Assembly (NCBI RefSeq): GCF_015679265.1
Contig: NZ_CP064942.1
Location: 2,646,001-2,710,000, forward strand
DNA from: Pontivivens ytuae
GTDB taxonomy: Bacteria; Pseudomonadota; Alphaproteobacteria; Rhodobacterales; Rhodobacteraceae
Reading direction: 5' to 3'
DNA length: 64,000 nucleotides
The translations under genes and the position numbers were made by a program. A model generated the notes under the pieces. It saw only the letters and a program-made list of their open reading frames with translations. It made no database searches and was not told the DNA's origin. Positions within the stretch are counted from its first letter, which is position 1; each line of letters begins with the position of its first letter. This document shows positions 45,159 to 54,332 of this stretch, piece by piece.

Positions 45159-46685
45159 ATGACGATCACCACGGAGGCCACGGTGGAGGAGGGCTCGCCG
45201 CTGCCGCGCCTGCTCGTCGTGGGGGCGGTGACGCTGGTGCTGCTGGCGGCGGCGTTCTACCTCTACCTCCTGGCGCAGCCCCTGTTCGGGGCGATCCTGC
45301 TGGCGCTCGCCATGGGCTTTGCCGTGATCTTCGGCGCGCAGCGGTTCTACGGCCCGCGTTTCATCTTCCCGGGCGTGGCGGCGGTGCTGATCTTCATCGC
45401 GTTTCCGGTGCTCTACACCGTCTATATCGGCTTCACGAACTACTCCTCCTTCAACCTGCTGAGCTACGAGCGGACGGTGGAGGTTCTGACCTCCCGCGGC
45501 TCGATCGACCCGGCGACGGAGCAGCCTTTCGCGGTGGCGCGGGATGGCGACGCCTATCGCGTGTGGCTGCCGGAGGCGGGGCTGTTGTCGGAGCCGGTGG
45601 AGCTGGCGGGCGAGCAGACCGCGGCGCTTAGCGAGGCCGACGCACCCGCCGAGCTGTTGGAGCGGCGGGAGGCGGTGCGGCTGCGCGGCGGCCTTCAGGA
45701 GCTGACGCTCACCACCCCCGACGGCGCGGAACTCCGCAATGCAGGTCTGCGCACCTTCGCCACCGTGACGCCCGACTACACCCGAACCGGGCCGGACGAG
45801 CTGACGCGGACCGACGGCAGCGTGCTGACCGCCGACCATTCCATCGGCTTCTTCGTCGATGAGAGCGGCGACCGCGTGCCGCCCGGCTGGCGCGTCTTCA
45901 TCGGCTGGGACAATTTCGAGCGGGTCTTCACCTCCGAAGGCATCCGCCAGCCGATGGTCGCGATCTTCATCTGGACCTTCGTCTTCGCCGCCGCATCGGT
46001 CGTGCTGACCTTCGCGGTCGGGCTGACGCTCGCCGTGATCCTCCAGTGGCCGCATCTGCGGTTCAAGGCGGTCTACCGAATCCTGCTGATCCTGCCCTAT
46101 GCGGTGCCCGCCTTCATCTCGATCCTCGTGTTCCGGGGGCTGTTCAACCAGAATTTCGGCGAGATCAACCTGATCCTCGAAAGCCTGTTCGGTATCCGCC
46201 CGAGCTGGTTCAGCGACGGGACGCTGGCGCGGGTCATGGTGCTGATCGTGAACACCTGGCTCGGCTATCCCTACATGATGCTGCTCGCCATGGGCTTCCT
46301 GCAGGCGGTGCCGGAGGATCACAAGAAGGCGGCGGCGCTGGAGGGGGCGTCGGCCGTCCGTGTGTTTTTCACCATCACCCTGCCGCAGATCATTCCGCCC
46401 TTCCTGCCGCTGCTGATCGCGAGCTTCGCGTTCAACTTCAACAATCTGGTGCTGATCTTCCTGCTCACCCGCGGCCTGCCGGATATCCCCGGTACGGTGA
46501 TCCCGGCGGGGGAGACGGATATCCTCGCCTCCTTCACCTATCGCCTCGCCTTCGACAATGCGGGGCAGCAATTCGGGCTGGCCGGGGCGATCACGTTGCT
46601 GATCTTCCTCGTCGTCGCCGCCATCTCCTACGCCAATTTCGTGGCGATGCGGCGGGCGGCGCAGAAACGCTCCGGGAGGGCCTGA
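45159..46685 (+). CDS. malF: Maltose ABC transporter permease MalF
   Basis: 508 residues, long like E. coli MalF. Membrane helices near 15-80 and from about 265 on flank a soluble insert of about 170 residues (about 100-245), the periplasmic P2 loop unique to MalF-type permeases. The EAA loop KKAAALEGASAVRVFFTITLPQIIPP is present near the C-terminus. It forms the transmembrane channel with MalG and docks MalE through the P2 loop. Confidence 0.93.
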   Translation: MTITTEATVEEGSPLPRLLVVGAVTLVLLAAAFYLYLLAQPLFGAILLALAMGFAVIFGAQRFYGPRFIFPGVAAVLIFIAFPVLYTVYIGFTNYSSFNLLSYERTVEVLTSRGSIDPATEQPFAVARDGDAYRVWLPEAGLLSEPVELAGEQTAALSEADAPAELLERREAVRLRGGLQELTLTTPDGAELRNAGLRTFATVTPDYTRTGPDELTRTDGSVLTADHSIGFFVDESGDRVPPGWRVFIGWDNFERVFTSEGIRQPMVAIFIWTFVFAAASVVLTFAVGLTLAVILQWPHLRFKAVYRILLILPYAVPAFISILVFRGLFNQNFGEINLILESLFGIRPSWFSDGTLARVMVLIVNTWLGYPYMMLLAMGFLQAVPEDHKKAAALEGASAVRVFFTITLPQIIPPFLPLLIASFAFNFNNLVLIFLLTRGLPDIPGTVIPAGETDILASFTYRLAFDNAGQQFGLAGAITLLIFLVVAAISYANFVAMRRAAQKRSGRA

Positions 46686-46686
46686 G

Positions 46687-47577
46687 ATGATCGTCGAACG
46701 CCCGCGCGACCTGATGGTGAAGAAGATCCTGGCCCACGGCTTCCTGATCTTCTTCCTCCTCCTGATCCTGTTTCCGTTCGTCGTGGTCCTCTCGATCTCC
46801 TTTCGCGAGGGGAACTTCGCCGTTGGTTCGATCATTCCAGAGAACCCGACGCTGGAGCACTGGTACCTCGCCTTCGGTCTCGACTACACGCGGGTCGACG
46901 GGACGGTGGTGGAGCCGCCCTATCCGGTGCTTTTGTGGATGTGGAACTCGATCAAGATCAGCCTGATCGCCTCGACCGGGGTGCTGGCGATCGCCACGAT
47001 CTCCGCCTACGCGTTCAGCCGGATCCGCATCGCGGGCAAGGGCGCGATGCTCGACGGGTTGTTGCTGATCCAGATGTTTCCCAGCACGCTCGCACTGGTC
47101 GCGATCTACGCGATCTTCGACGCGCTGGGCGAGGTCGATCCGAGCCTTGGCATCAACAGCCATCTCTCCCTCGTCATGATATACCTCGCCGGCGTCACGC
47201 TGCACATCTGGACGATCAAGGGCTACTTCGACAGCGTCGACACCGCGCTCGACAAGGCGGCGATGATCGACGGGGCGACGCCGTGGCAGACCTTCCGCCA
47301 CATCTTTCTGCCGCTGGCGGTGCCGATCATGGCGGTGGTCTTTGTGCTCGCCTTCATCGGGTTCATCAACGACTACCCCATCGCCTCCGTCCTGATCCGG
47401 TCGGAGGAGAAGATGACGCTCGCCGTCGGCTCCCGCCTCTACCTCAACGAGTTCCGCTACTTGTGGGGCGATTTCGCCGCCGCCGCGATCCTGTCCGGCC
47501 TGCCGATCACGGTCGTCTTCCTGATCGCGCAAAGGTACCTTGTGTCGGGCCTCAGCGAGGGCGCGGTGAAGGGCTAG
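46687..47577 (+). CDS. malG: Maltose ABC transporter permease MalG
   Basis: 296 residues with six predicted helices. GHGFLIFFLLLILFPFVVVLSISF-type N-terminal helix (here AHGFLIFFLL), then SIKISLIASTGVLAIATISAYAFSR. The EAA loop is DKAAMIDGATPWQTFRHIFLPLAVPIM. The C-terminus SEGAVKG matches the MalG tail that contacts the ATPase. It starts 1 nt after the malF stop and is convergent with the ligase gene, overlapping it by 4 nt. Confidence 0.95.
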   Translation: MIVERPRDLMVKKILAHGFLIFFLLLILFPFVVVLSISFREGNFAVGSIIPENPTLEHWYLAFGLDYTRVDGTVVEPPYPVLLWMWNSIKISLIASTGVLAIATISAYAFSRIRIAGKGAMLDGLLLIQMFPSTLALVAIYAIFDALGEVDPSLGINSHLSLVMIYLAGVTLHIWTIKGYFDSVDTALDKAAMIDGATPWQTFRHIFLPLAVPIMAVVFVLAFIGFINDYPIASVLIRSEEKMTLAVGSRLYLNEFRYLWGDFAAAAILSGLPITVVFLIAQRYLVSGLSEGAVKG

Positions 47578-49130
47578 GCGATCATCGCCTTGAGGCGGTC
47601 GAGCGTGTCGGCCTCCTCGATCGGCTTGTCCCAGCGGATGCGCTTGATGCGGGGAAAGCGCATGGCGACGCCGGACTTGTGGCGCGTGCTCTCCTGAATG
47701 GCGTCGAAGGCGATCTCCAGCACCAGCGCGGGTTTCACGGCGCGCACTGGGCCGAACCGCTCGGTGAAGTTGTTGCGGACGAAGCGGTCGAGCTCCTCCA
47801 GCTCCTTGTCCGTGAAACCGGAATAGGCCTTGCCGACCGGCGTCAGCACACGCCCGTTCGGCGTCTCAACCCACGCGCCGAAGGTGTAGTCGGAGTAGTA
47901 GGAGGACCGCTTGCCGTGGCCGCGCTGGGCGTACATCAGCACGCAGTCGGCCTCGAGCGGGTCGCGCTTCCACTTCCACCACATGCCGACGGGTCGGCCC
48001 GCGACATATGCGGTGTCGAGGCGCTTGAGCATCAGCCCCTCCATCGCCGCCTCCCGCGCGCCGTCGCGCTGCGCCTCCAGCTCGGCCCAGGTGTCGAAGG
48101 GGATGAGGGGGGAGATGTCGAGGCGCTCGCGGCTCCCGAACGCCTCCAGCCGTGCGCGGCGCTTGGTGAAGGGGAGGGCGCGCAGGTCCTCGCCCGCGTG
48201 GTCGAGCAGGTCGTAGGCGCGGACATGGGCGGGGTAGTCGGAGAGGGTCTTCTTGCCCACGCGCTTGCGCCCCAGCCGTTTCTGCAGGTGGGCGAAGGGC
48301 GCGACCTCGCCGTCGCGGACCACCAGAAGCTCGCCGTCGAGGCAGGCGTACCAGTCCATCGCGTCGATGATGTCGGGGAAGCTCTCGGAGATATCCTCGC
48401 CCGTCCGTGTGTAGAGGCGGCGGCCCTGGGGCGTGGCGACCGCCTGCACCCGGATGCCGTCCCATTTCCACTCGGCGGCGTGGGCAGCCGGATCCAGCGT
48501 CGGCACCCGGTCCTCCACTGGCTGCGCGAGCATCATGGGCCGGTAGGCGAGGGAGAGATCGACGTCCGGCTCCGGTCCGCCCTCGAGCCAGGTGAAGAGC
48601 TCCGGATAGGGCGGCTCCAGCGCGAACCACAGCTTCTCGATGGTCTCGACCGGGTGGGTGTCGTCGGCCAGAGCAGTCTGCGCCATCCGGGTCGAGACGC
48701 CGACGCGCATCCCGCCGGTGCACAGCTTGATGAGCGCCAGCCGCGCCGACGCGCCGCAGCGGTCGAGCAGCCGCGCCAGCACCGCGGGCCGGTCTGAGCG
48801 GCTGGCGGCGAGCAGGGTTGTCACCACCTCGTCGAGGCTCGGCGGATCGTAGGTCTCGGGCTCCGGCCACAGCAGGCTTACCGTCTCCGCCAGATCGCCG
48901 ACATAGGAGCGGGAGAGCGAGAACAGAACCGGGTCCATCCGCTCCTCCATCAGCCCCTTGATGACGGAGGAGGTGACATGCGGCAGGTCGAGCGTGCCGG
49001 CAAGCGCCGCCAGCGCCCAGCCCCGATCCGGGTCCGGCGTCGCCGCGAAATAGCGGCGCAGAAGCGTCAGCTTCCCGTTGCGGCCGGGTGTGAAGGCGAG
49101 CTTTTCGAGGAGGTCGGCGAAGGGCGTCAT
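47574..49130 (-). CDS. ATP-dependent DNA ligase (bacterial PP_1105-type)
   Basis: 518 residues from ATG 49130. N-terminal helical domain FADLLEKLAFTPGRNGKLTLLRRYF and PDPDRGWALAALAGTL are characteristic of the ligase found with an Lhr-type helicase, a beta-lactamase-fold exonuclease and a phosphoesterase in many bacteria. The adenylation motif I is EWKWDGIR with K222. Motif III/IV (YACLDGELLVV, AMEGLMLKRLD) and motif V (WWKWKRDPLEADCVLMYAQRG) follow. The expected partner genes are absent next to it; neighbours are malG and a small hypothetical gene. It may serve a repair pathway auxiliary to NAD-dependent LigA. Confidence 0.9.
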   Translation of the reverse strand: MTPFADLLEKLAFTPGRNGKLTLLRRYFAATPDPDRGWALAALAGTLDLPHVTSSVIKGLMEERMDPVLFSLSRSYVGDLAETVSLLWPEPETYDPPSLDEVVTTLLAASRSDRPAVLARLLDRCGASARLALIKLCTGGMRVGVSTRMAQTALADDTHPVETIEKLWFALEPPYPELFTWLEGGPEPDVDLSLAYRPMMLAQPVEDRVPTLDPAAHAAEWKWDGIRVQAVATPQGRRLYTRTGEDISESFPDIIDAMDWYACLDGELLVVRDGEVAPFAHLQKRLGRKRVGKKTLSDYPAHVRAYDLLDHAGEDLRALPFTKRRARLEAFGSRERLDISPLIPFDTWAELEAQRDGAREAAMEGLMLKRLDTAYVAGRPVGMWWKWKRDPLEADCVLMYAQRGHGKRSSYYSDYTFGAWVETPNGRVLTPVGKAYSGFTDKELEELDRFVRNNFTERFGPVRAVKPALVLEIAFDAIQESTRHKSGVAMRFPRIKRIRWDKPIEEADTLDRLKAMIA

Positions 49131-49255
49131 GCAGGGAACAATAGGCGCACCCGCCGCCATGGCGAGGGCCGCTCCGCCGCAGGCGCTCTCTTCATCTTTC
49201 CAGAAATACGCACGGCACGCCGGTCCGTCCGGGAGCCGGAGCCGCTTCGGAGGCG

Positions 49256-49597
49256 TTACCGCAGCAGCGCCACCGGCGCCGAGGGATCGCGCACGTAGTC
49301 GAGTGCCGCCGTGTCGGTCACGTCGGTCCGCCGCTTGTATTCGTAGCGGACCAGCGGCCCCTCATGCGCTGCGGTGACGATCAGGCAATCCGCGAGGTGC
49401 CGCTCCCCGTCATAGAGCGACAGATGCCCACGCAACAGCGGCGCATCGCCCGCGACCGTGAATCCGGTCTCGTCGAGGCTGATGAGATCAATCACCTGCT
49501 TGCCCATGCGGGCCCGCGGCCGGGTCTTTGCGCGCTTCGGGGCGGGGTCGCCCTCGCGCAGTGCGGTTGCGACATCTTGGGGGAGATGGATGTCCAT
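49256..49597 (-). CDS. Hypothetical protein (113 aa)
   Basis: From ATG 49597 (49618 is also possible). N-terminus MDIHLPQDVATALREGD, a basic stretch (KRAKTRPRARMGKQ), then alternating strands (VIDLISLDETGFTVAGDAPLLRGHLSLYDG, LADCLIVTAAHEGPLVRYEYKRRTDV). This is reminiscent of a small beta-barrel such as PilZ, but the characteristic RxxxR and DxSxxG motifs are not clearly present. Cytoplasmic. It is upstream of the ligase gene on the same strand (125-nt gap). Function not recognised. Confidence 0.6.
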   Translation of the reverse strand: MDIHLPQDVATALREGDPAPKRAKTRPRARMGKQVIDLISLDETGFTVAGDAPLLRGHLSLYDGERHLADCLIVTAAHEGPLVRYEYKRRTDVTDTAALDYVRDPSAPVALLR

Positions 49598-49814
49598 GCG
49601 CCTGATCCTGTCTTGCATTGGGAGCACCGCTCGGAGGTGGCGCGGCAGCCCCGTTTGTCCAGCTTTCGAATCGCTTTCCGTCACATCATGCCACGCTGCC
49701 GTGACGTGAACGTTAACACACCGGTTTCCCGGACGGCGACAGTTCGTGCGCCCGTCGCCGGTTGTCCTCGCCCCCGCACATCGCATGTTCTTGGTTAACA
49801 GCAGGGAGGTGCGC

Positions 49815-50801
49815 ATGGGACGCTTGGTCGACGGCGAGTGGGTCACGGACGATTTCGTCAACAAGAAGGGCGACGGCGCCTTCAAGCGCAGCGTCACCGC
49901 CTATCACAACTGGATCACGCCCGATGGCAGCGCCGGCCCGACCGGCGAGGGCGGCTTCAAGGCGGAGAGCGGGCGCTACCACCTCTACGTCTCCTACGCC
50001 TGCCCGTGGGCGCACCGCTCCCTGATCTTCCGCGCGCTCAAGGGGCTGACGGAGCACATCACCGTCTCCGTCGTTCACCCCGACATGTACAACGACGGCT
50101 GGAGCTTCGACGCGAGCTTCCCCGGTGCGACCGGCGACACGCTGATGGGCAAGGAATTCCTGCGGGAGGTCTACCTGAAGGCCGACCCCAAGGCCTCGGG
50201 TCGCGTCACCGTCCCGATCCTGTGGGACAAGCAGCGCGGGACCATCGTGAACAACGAAAGCTCCGAGATCATCCGCATCTTGAACTCCGCTTTCGACGGG
50301 CTGACCGGCAACCGCGACGATTACTGGCCGGAGCCCCTGCGCGAGGCGATCGAGCCTGTGAACGCGCGGATCTACGACACGCTGAACAACGGGGTCTACA
50401 AGTCGGGCTTTGCCGCCTCGCAGGAGGCATATGACGCGGCCGTTCACCCGCTCTTCGACACGCTCGACTGGCTGGAGGAGCGGCTGTCCGCCCGCCGCTA
50501 CCTGATGGGCGACCGGGTGACGGAGGCCGACTGGCGGCTCGTCGTCACGCTCTTCCGTTTCGACGACGTCTACCATGGGCACTTCAAGTGCAACCGGGCG
50601 AAGCTGATCGAGTACCCGAACCTCTGGGCCTATACCCGGGAGCTCTACCAGTGGCCGGGCGTGGCGGAGACGGTGCACCACGACCACATCATCCGCCACT
50701 ACCATGCGAGCCATGAGAGCATTAACCCGCACCGCATCGTGCCCATCGGACCGGTGATCGACTGGATGGCGCCGCACGGGCGGGACCGGCTGGCAGCCTA
50801 G
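49815..50801 (+). CDS. Glutathionyl-hydroquinone reductase (Xi-class GST, YqjG-like)
   Basis: 328 residues from ATG 49815, behind GGGAGG. Catalytic C63 sits in the Xi-class motif YACPWAHR. VPILWDKQRGTIVNNESSEIIRIL is the glutathione-binding strand, and the alpha domain has RYLMGDRVTEADWRLVVTLFRFDDVYHGHFKCN, typical of YqjG/PcpF. It reduces glutathionyl-hydroquinones formed from quinones in the cytoplasm. An in-frame upstream start (49746) lacks homology. It is convergent with the small pseudo-receiver gene. Confidence 0.93.
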   Translation: MGRLVDGEWVTDDFVNKKGDGAFKRSVTAYHNWITPDGSAGPTGEGGFKAESGRYHLYVSYACPWAHRSLIFRALKGLTEHITVSVVHPDMYNDGWSFDASFPGATGDTLMGKEFLREVYLKADPKASGRVTVPILWDKQRGTIVNNESSEIIRILNSAFDGLTGNRDDYWPEPLREAIEPVNARIYDTLNNGVYKSGFAASQEAYDAAVHPLFDTLDWLEERLSARRYLMGDRVTEADWRLVVTLFRFDDVYHGHFKCNRAKLIEYPNLWAYTRELYQWPGVAETVHHDHIIRHYHASHESINPHRIVPIGPVIDWMAPHGRDRLAA

Positions 50802-51178
50802 GCCGTCTCGCGCATCGGGGCTTCGGTTTCGATGACATGGCAGAGGACCGCAGCCAGATCCTCGGGTGCGACGCGGGTGTTCAGCATGGTGCGCGCATTC
50901 GGCACGATGTCGTAGACGCATTGCGCGTTCGGCACGCTCGCATCGGCGAGCGGCACGATGACCACGCGCGGATTGCGCAGCACGGCGAGATCGGCGAGCG
51001 CCGTGGCGAGCCGCATGGTCAGCGGCAGGACGAAGGCGCGGGCATAGCCGGTGAGCAGCGCGTTGCGCGTCTCGATCATCCCGCGGGTTCCGGCGCAGTT
51101 CAGACCGGCACGCTGACAGGCGGCCATGCGCTCGCGCAGGTCGTCGCTGTCATCGGATGCGATCAGAACGTCGTACAT
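50798..51178 (-). CDS. Hypothetical protein with a possible receiver-like fold
   Basis: 126 residues from ATG 51178; a start at 51202 adds eight residues and is equally possible. The sequence YDVLIASDDSDDLRERMAACQRAGLNCAG and later NPRVVIVPLAD alternates short strands and helices as in CheY-like folds, with an acidic pair after the first strand. However, the phospho-Asp and Lys are not identifiable. No transmembrane segment. It overlaps the convergent GST gene by 4 nt and is divergent from cobC. Function unknown. Confidence 0.5.
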   Translation of the reverse strand: MYDVLIASDDSDDLRERMAACQRAGLNCAGTRGMIETRNALLTGYARAFVLPLTMRLATALADLAVLRNPRVVIVPLADASVPNAQCVYDIVPNARTMLNTRVAPEDLAAVLCHVIETEAPMRETA

Positions 51179-51283
51179 CGGTCCGTCCGAATGCGCGCTC
51201 ATGGGCGCGGATGTCTTGCGCGCGGCGGATCGACGTGATCCGTTGCGCACACCTTTCGTGGCGCCAAGGTTATTGACACCAAC

Positions 51284-52240
51284 ATGATTCTACCAGAACG
51301 GGAGCATGGCGGCAATCTGGACGCCGCCATCCGGCAGTTCGGGGGGGCGCCCACGGACTGGCTGGACCTGTCCACGGGCATCAATCCGGTCCCTTATCCG
51401 CTGCCTCCGCTTGCGCCTGAACTCTGGACCCGGCTTCCGGATCGGAGCGCTTTCGCCGCCGTCGAAGCTGCCGCACGCGCGTTCTGGAGTGTGCCGGACG
51501 GGGCAGAGGTTGTCATCGCTCCGGGCGCCTCGGCCCTGATCGCCGCCATGCCCGATCTGGCTGGGGAGGGCGCGGTGGAGGTCCTCTCGCCCACCTACAA
51601 CGAGCACGCCGCGGCCTTCGCCGGGCGGGGCCGTCCTGTTCGGGAAGTAGTGCAGGCAGGGGATGACCCGGTCGCGCTCCGTGTCGTCGTCCACCCCAAC
51701 AACCCCGATGGCCGCGTCTACGGCGCGGAGGTGCTGGAGGGCGCTGCGATCACCGTCGTTGATGAGAGCTTTGCCGACGTTGCGACGACCAGTTTCGTCG
51801 ACCGGACGGCGACGCCCGGCTGCGTGGTGCTCAAGAGCTTCGGGAAGTTCTGGGGGCTCGCCGGCCTGCGCCTTGGCTTCGCCATCTGCATGCCGGAGCA
51901 CGCGGCGATCCTGAGGGCGCGGCTGGGGCCTTGGGCGGCCTCGGGTCCGGCGCTGGCCGTCGCGGCGCAGGCCCTTAATGACCCTGGCTGGGCGGAGCAG
52001 GCGCGGGCGCGGCTGGCGGTCGATGCCCGCAGGCTCGACGCGATCATGGGGTCGGAGCGACTGGTCGGCGGTTGCGATCTCTTCCGCCTCTACGCGTTTG
52101 ACGACGCGGCCGCGGTGCAGCAGCAACTCGCCCGCCGCCACATTTGGACGCGCACCTTCGGTTACGACCCGCGCTGGCTACGGCTCGGCCTGCCGGCGGG
52201 GGACAGGGATTTCGACAGACTGGCGGAGGCAATGGCATGA
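51284..52240 (+). CDS. cobC: Threonine-phosphate decarboxylase-like cobalamin biosynthesis aminotransferase
   Basis: 318 residues of PLP fold-type I. N-terminus REHGGNLDAAIRQFGGAPTDWLDLSTGINPVPYP is the CobC/CobD(Salmonella) signature. PNNPDGR and DESFAD precede the Schiff-base region SFGKFWGLAGLRLGF. It makes aminopropanol phosphate for the nucleotide loop of B12. The stop overlaps the cobD start (ATGA). No cobalamin riboswitch was recognised in the short 105-nt leader. Confidence 0.92.
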   Translation: MILPEREHGGNLDAAIRQFGGAPTDWLDLSTGINPVPYPLPPLAPELWTRLPDRSAFAAVEAAARAFWSVPDGAEVVIAPGASALIAAMPDLAGEGAVEVLSPTYNEHAAAFAGRGRPVREVVQAGDDPVALRVVVHPNNPDGRVYGAEVLEGAAITVVDESFADVATTSFVDRTATPGCVVLKSFGKFWGLAGLRLGFAICMPEHAAILRARLGPWAASGPALAVAAQALNDPGWAEQARARLAVDARRLDAIMGSERLVGGCDLFRLYAFDDAAAVQQQLARRHIWTRTFGYDPRWLRLGLPAGDRDFDRLAEAMA

Positions 52241-53148
52241 GCACGGTGGCGCTCGCCCTTGGCATGGCACTCGACGCAATCGTGGGTGAGCCCAAGGCGC
52301 TCTGGTCCAAGGTGCCGCACCCGGCGGTCCTGATGGGTCGCGCAGTGGAGGCGCTGGATGCGCGCTTCAACAAGGATCGGCGGCGCGACGGGGTGCTTGC
52401 GGTCGCGATCCTCGCTGTCGGCGCGATCGTGCTCGGCTGGCTGATCGACGTGATCCTGTTCCTGCCGTTGGAGTTCCTGGTCGTCGCCGTCTTCCTCGCG
52501 CAGCGCAGCCTCGTCGATCATGTCCGTGCGGTGGCCACCGGACTGGATGAGAGCCTAGAGGCCGGGCGCGCCGCCGTTGCCCAGATCGTGGGGCGCGACA
52601 CAACGGTGCTCGACGAGAGCGGTGTGGCCCGCGCCGCGATCGAGAGCGGGGCCGAGAACCTCTCCGACGGAGTGATCGCGCCAGCCTTCTGGTACCTCGT
52701 GGCAGGGCTGCCGGGTCTCCTGCTCTACAAGGCGGTCAACACCGCCGACAGCATGATCGGGCACCGCACGCCGCGCCATGCGCGCTTCGGCTGGGCGGCG
52801 GCGAAGCTCGACGACGTGATGAACTACGTGCCTGCGCGCCTCACCGGGCTGCTGATCGGCATCGTGGCCCTCTCGGACTCGGCGATCAAGACGATGCTGG
52901 AGGATGCGCGCGAGCACCGCTCCCCCAATGCGGGCTGGCCGGAGGCAGCGATGGCCGGTGCCCTCGACATCGCGCTGTCCGGCCCCCGGATCTATGCCGA
53001 AGGCCCCTCAGACGATCCATGGCTTAACGTGCACGGCCGCAAGACGGCGGATGCGGAAGATGTCCGGCACTGCGTGTCGCTGATGTGGCGGACCTGGGCG
53101 GTCGCGCTCGGCCTTCTGGTGCTGTTCGCGGTGCTCTTCGTGCTCTAG
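52237..53148 (+). CDS. cobD: Adenosylcobinamide-phosphate synthase (CbiB/CobD)
   Basis: 303 residues, integral membrane protein. N-terminus LALGMALDAIVGEPKALWSKVPHPAVLMGR is the family signature. GRDTTVLDESGVARAAIESGAENLSDGVIAPAFWY and NTADSMIGHRTPRHARFGWAAAKLDDVMNYVPARLTG follow. It attaches the aminopropanol phosphate arm (made with CobC) to adenosylcobyrate. It is translationally coupled to cobC and convergent with the SMP-30-like gene by a 4-nt overlap. Confidence 0.95.
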   Translation: MSTVALALGMALDAIVGEPKALWSKVPHPAVLMGRAVEALDARFNKDRRRDGVLAVAILAVGAIVLGWLIDVILFLPLEFLVVAVFLAQRSLVDHVRAVATGLDESLEAGRAAVAQIVGRDTTVLDESGVARAAIESGAENLSDGVIAPAFWYLVAGLPGLLLYKAVNTADSMIGHRTPRHARFGWAAAKLDDVMNYVPARLTGLLIGIVALSDSAIKTMLEDAREHRSPNAGWPEAAMAGALDIALSGPRIYAEGPSDDPWLNVHGRKTADAEDVRHCVSLMWRTWAVALGLLVLFAVLFVL

Positions 53149-54212
53149 CGGACGTTCATGACGCCGAGCGCGTCCTGTCCCAGCGAGCTCACGAAGAGCC
53201 GGTCGCCGACGATGATCCCGCCGGTGACGAGCGAGTAGCCGCCCTCGGGGTCCTGCAGGACCTCGAGCACCTGACCGTCGCCGTCGATGCGCATCAGGAT
53301 GCCATGGTGAACGGGTTGCGGGCGCACGGCCTCGGGCAGGCGCCAGACGACATCGCGCACGGCGGGATAGGGCGCCAGCATGTCGGCGATCGGCCGCCGC
53401 GGCGAGACCAGGCCGATCCAGAACGTCCCGTCGCCCTGCGCCTGGATGTTGTCGGGAAAGCCCGGCAGCGCGTCGATCAGCACCTCGCGCTCGCCGAGGG
53501 CGAGGTCGTGCTTCCAGATGCGGTAGGCGCCGGTTTCGGCGATCAGCAGCGCATCCTCGTCCGGCGTCAGCGCGATGCCGTTGGCGAACGAGAAGCCGTC
53601 CGCCACCTTCTCGATCGCGTCGCCGGTCCAGCGCAGGACGCGGCCGGTCGTTTGATGCTCCCACAGATCGACGACAGAGGCGGGCAGGGTGCCGCCCAGC
53701 GCCTCCGGATCATGGCGGGTGGTCGAGACGGAGAAGTAGACCGAGCCGTCCCGCGCCGGCGCCACCTGGTTGGCATAGCGGATGGGCGCGCCCTCGAACT
53801 CGTCGGCGAGGATTTCGGAGCCGCCCGCGGGCGTCCACCGGATCAGACCCAGATAGCTGTCGGCGATGTAGAGCGCCCCGTCGGGCCCGTATTCGAGGCC
53901 GAGCGGACGGCCGCCCATCTGTCCCACACGGCTCATCTCGGCATTGTCGAGCCGCCAGAGCCCGCCCTCGGCCGTCGTGGTCCAGATCACGCCATCCTGG
54001 TCGAGGGCGATGTCCTCCGGCCCGTGCTCATCGCCGAGATCCAGCCGCTCGACCGCCGCCAGCGCGCTGTTCGGGGTGAAAACTCCAGTAAAGCCCGGAT
54101 CGGTGCTGGGCTGCCAGGCTGCGGGCTGGATGCCCGTCGGTGTGAAGCCCAGATACCAGATGCCGATCGCGGCGAGCGCCGCGAGGCTCAGGAGACGGAT
54201 TAGGCGGTACAT
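53145..54212 (-). CDS. SMP-30/strictosidine synthase-like beta-propeller protein
   Basis: 355 residues with an N-terminal hydrophobic anchor (LLSLAALAAIGIWYLGF), then a six-bladed propeller typical of strictosidine synthase/gluconolactonase proteins: GPEDIALDQDGVIWTTTAEGGLWRL, LGLEYGPDGALYIADSYLGLIRW, FANGIALTPDEDALLIAETGAYRIW and GFPDNIQAQGDGTFWIGL. In well-studied members these blades bind Ca and hydrolyse lactones; the alkaloid reaction is not expected here. It is probably periplasmic and membrane-anchored. Substrate unknown. Confidence 0.85.
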   Translation of the reverse strand: MYRLIRLLSLAALAAIGIWYLGFTPTGIQPAAWQPSTDPGFTGVFTPNSALAAVERLDLGDEHGPEDIALDQDGVIWTTTAEGGLWRLDNAEMSRVGQMGGRPLGLEYGPDGALYIADSYLGLIRWTPAGGSEILADEFEGAPIRYANQVAPARDGSVYFSVSTTRHDPEALGGTLPASVVDLWEHQTTGRVLRWTGDAIEKVADGFSFANGIALTPDEDALLIAETGAYRIWKHDLALGEREVLIDALPGFPDNIQAQGDGTFWIGLVSPRRPIADMLAPYPAVRDVVWRLPEAVRPQPVHHGILMRIDGDGQVLEVLQDPEGGYSLVTGGIIVGDRLFVSSLGQDALGVMNVR

Positions 54213-54332
54213 GGCGTGTCCCGGTTCTTTTTCGGCGACTCTGCGCCGATTACAGGCGCTTCGCAAGCTTTTGTGCTTGAAACGTACCGTTCGAGGCCCG
54301 ACATCGGGCCCGTTTGAACGAAAGTGAGACAG

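Noticed and set aside
43632-46835. A 1067-codon open frame opposite the glucosidase, malE and malF genes
   Set aside because: It spans three genuine genes in antisense and reads as low-complexity Arg/His-rich sequence.
42301-47577. Rhizobial alpha-glucoside system (aglEFGAK) as the transporter identity
   Set aside because: The binding protein tracks E. coli MalE closely and the first permease has the long P2 loop of MalF, so the mal names fit better.
51179-51283. Cobalamin riboswitch upstream of cobC
   Set aside because: The leader is only about 105 nt and no B12-box-like segment or conserved stem was recognised.
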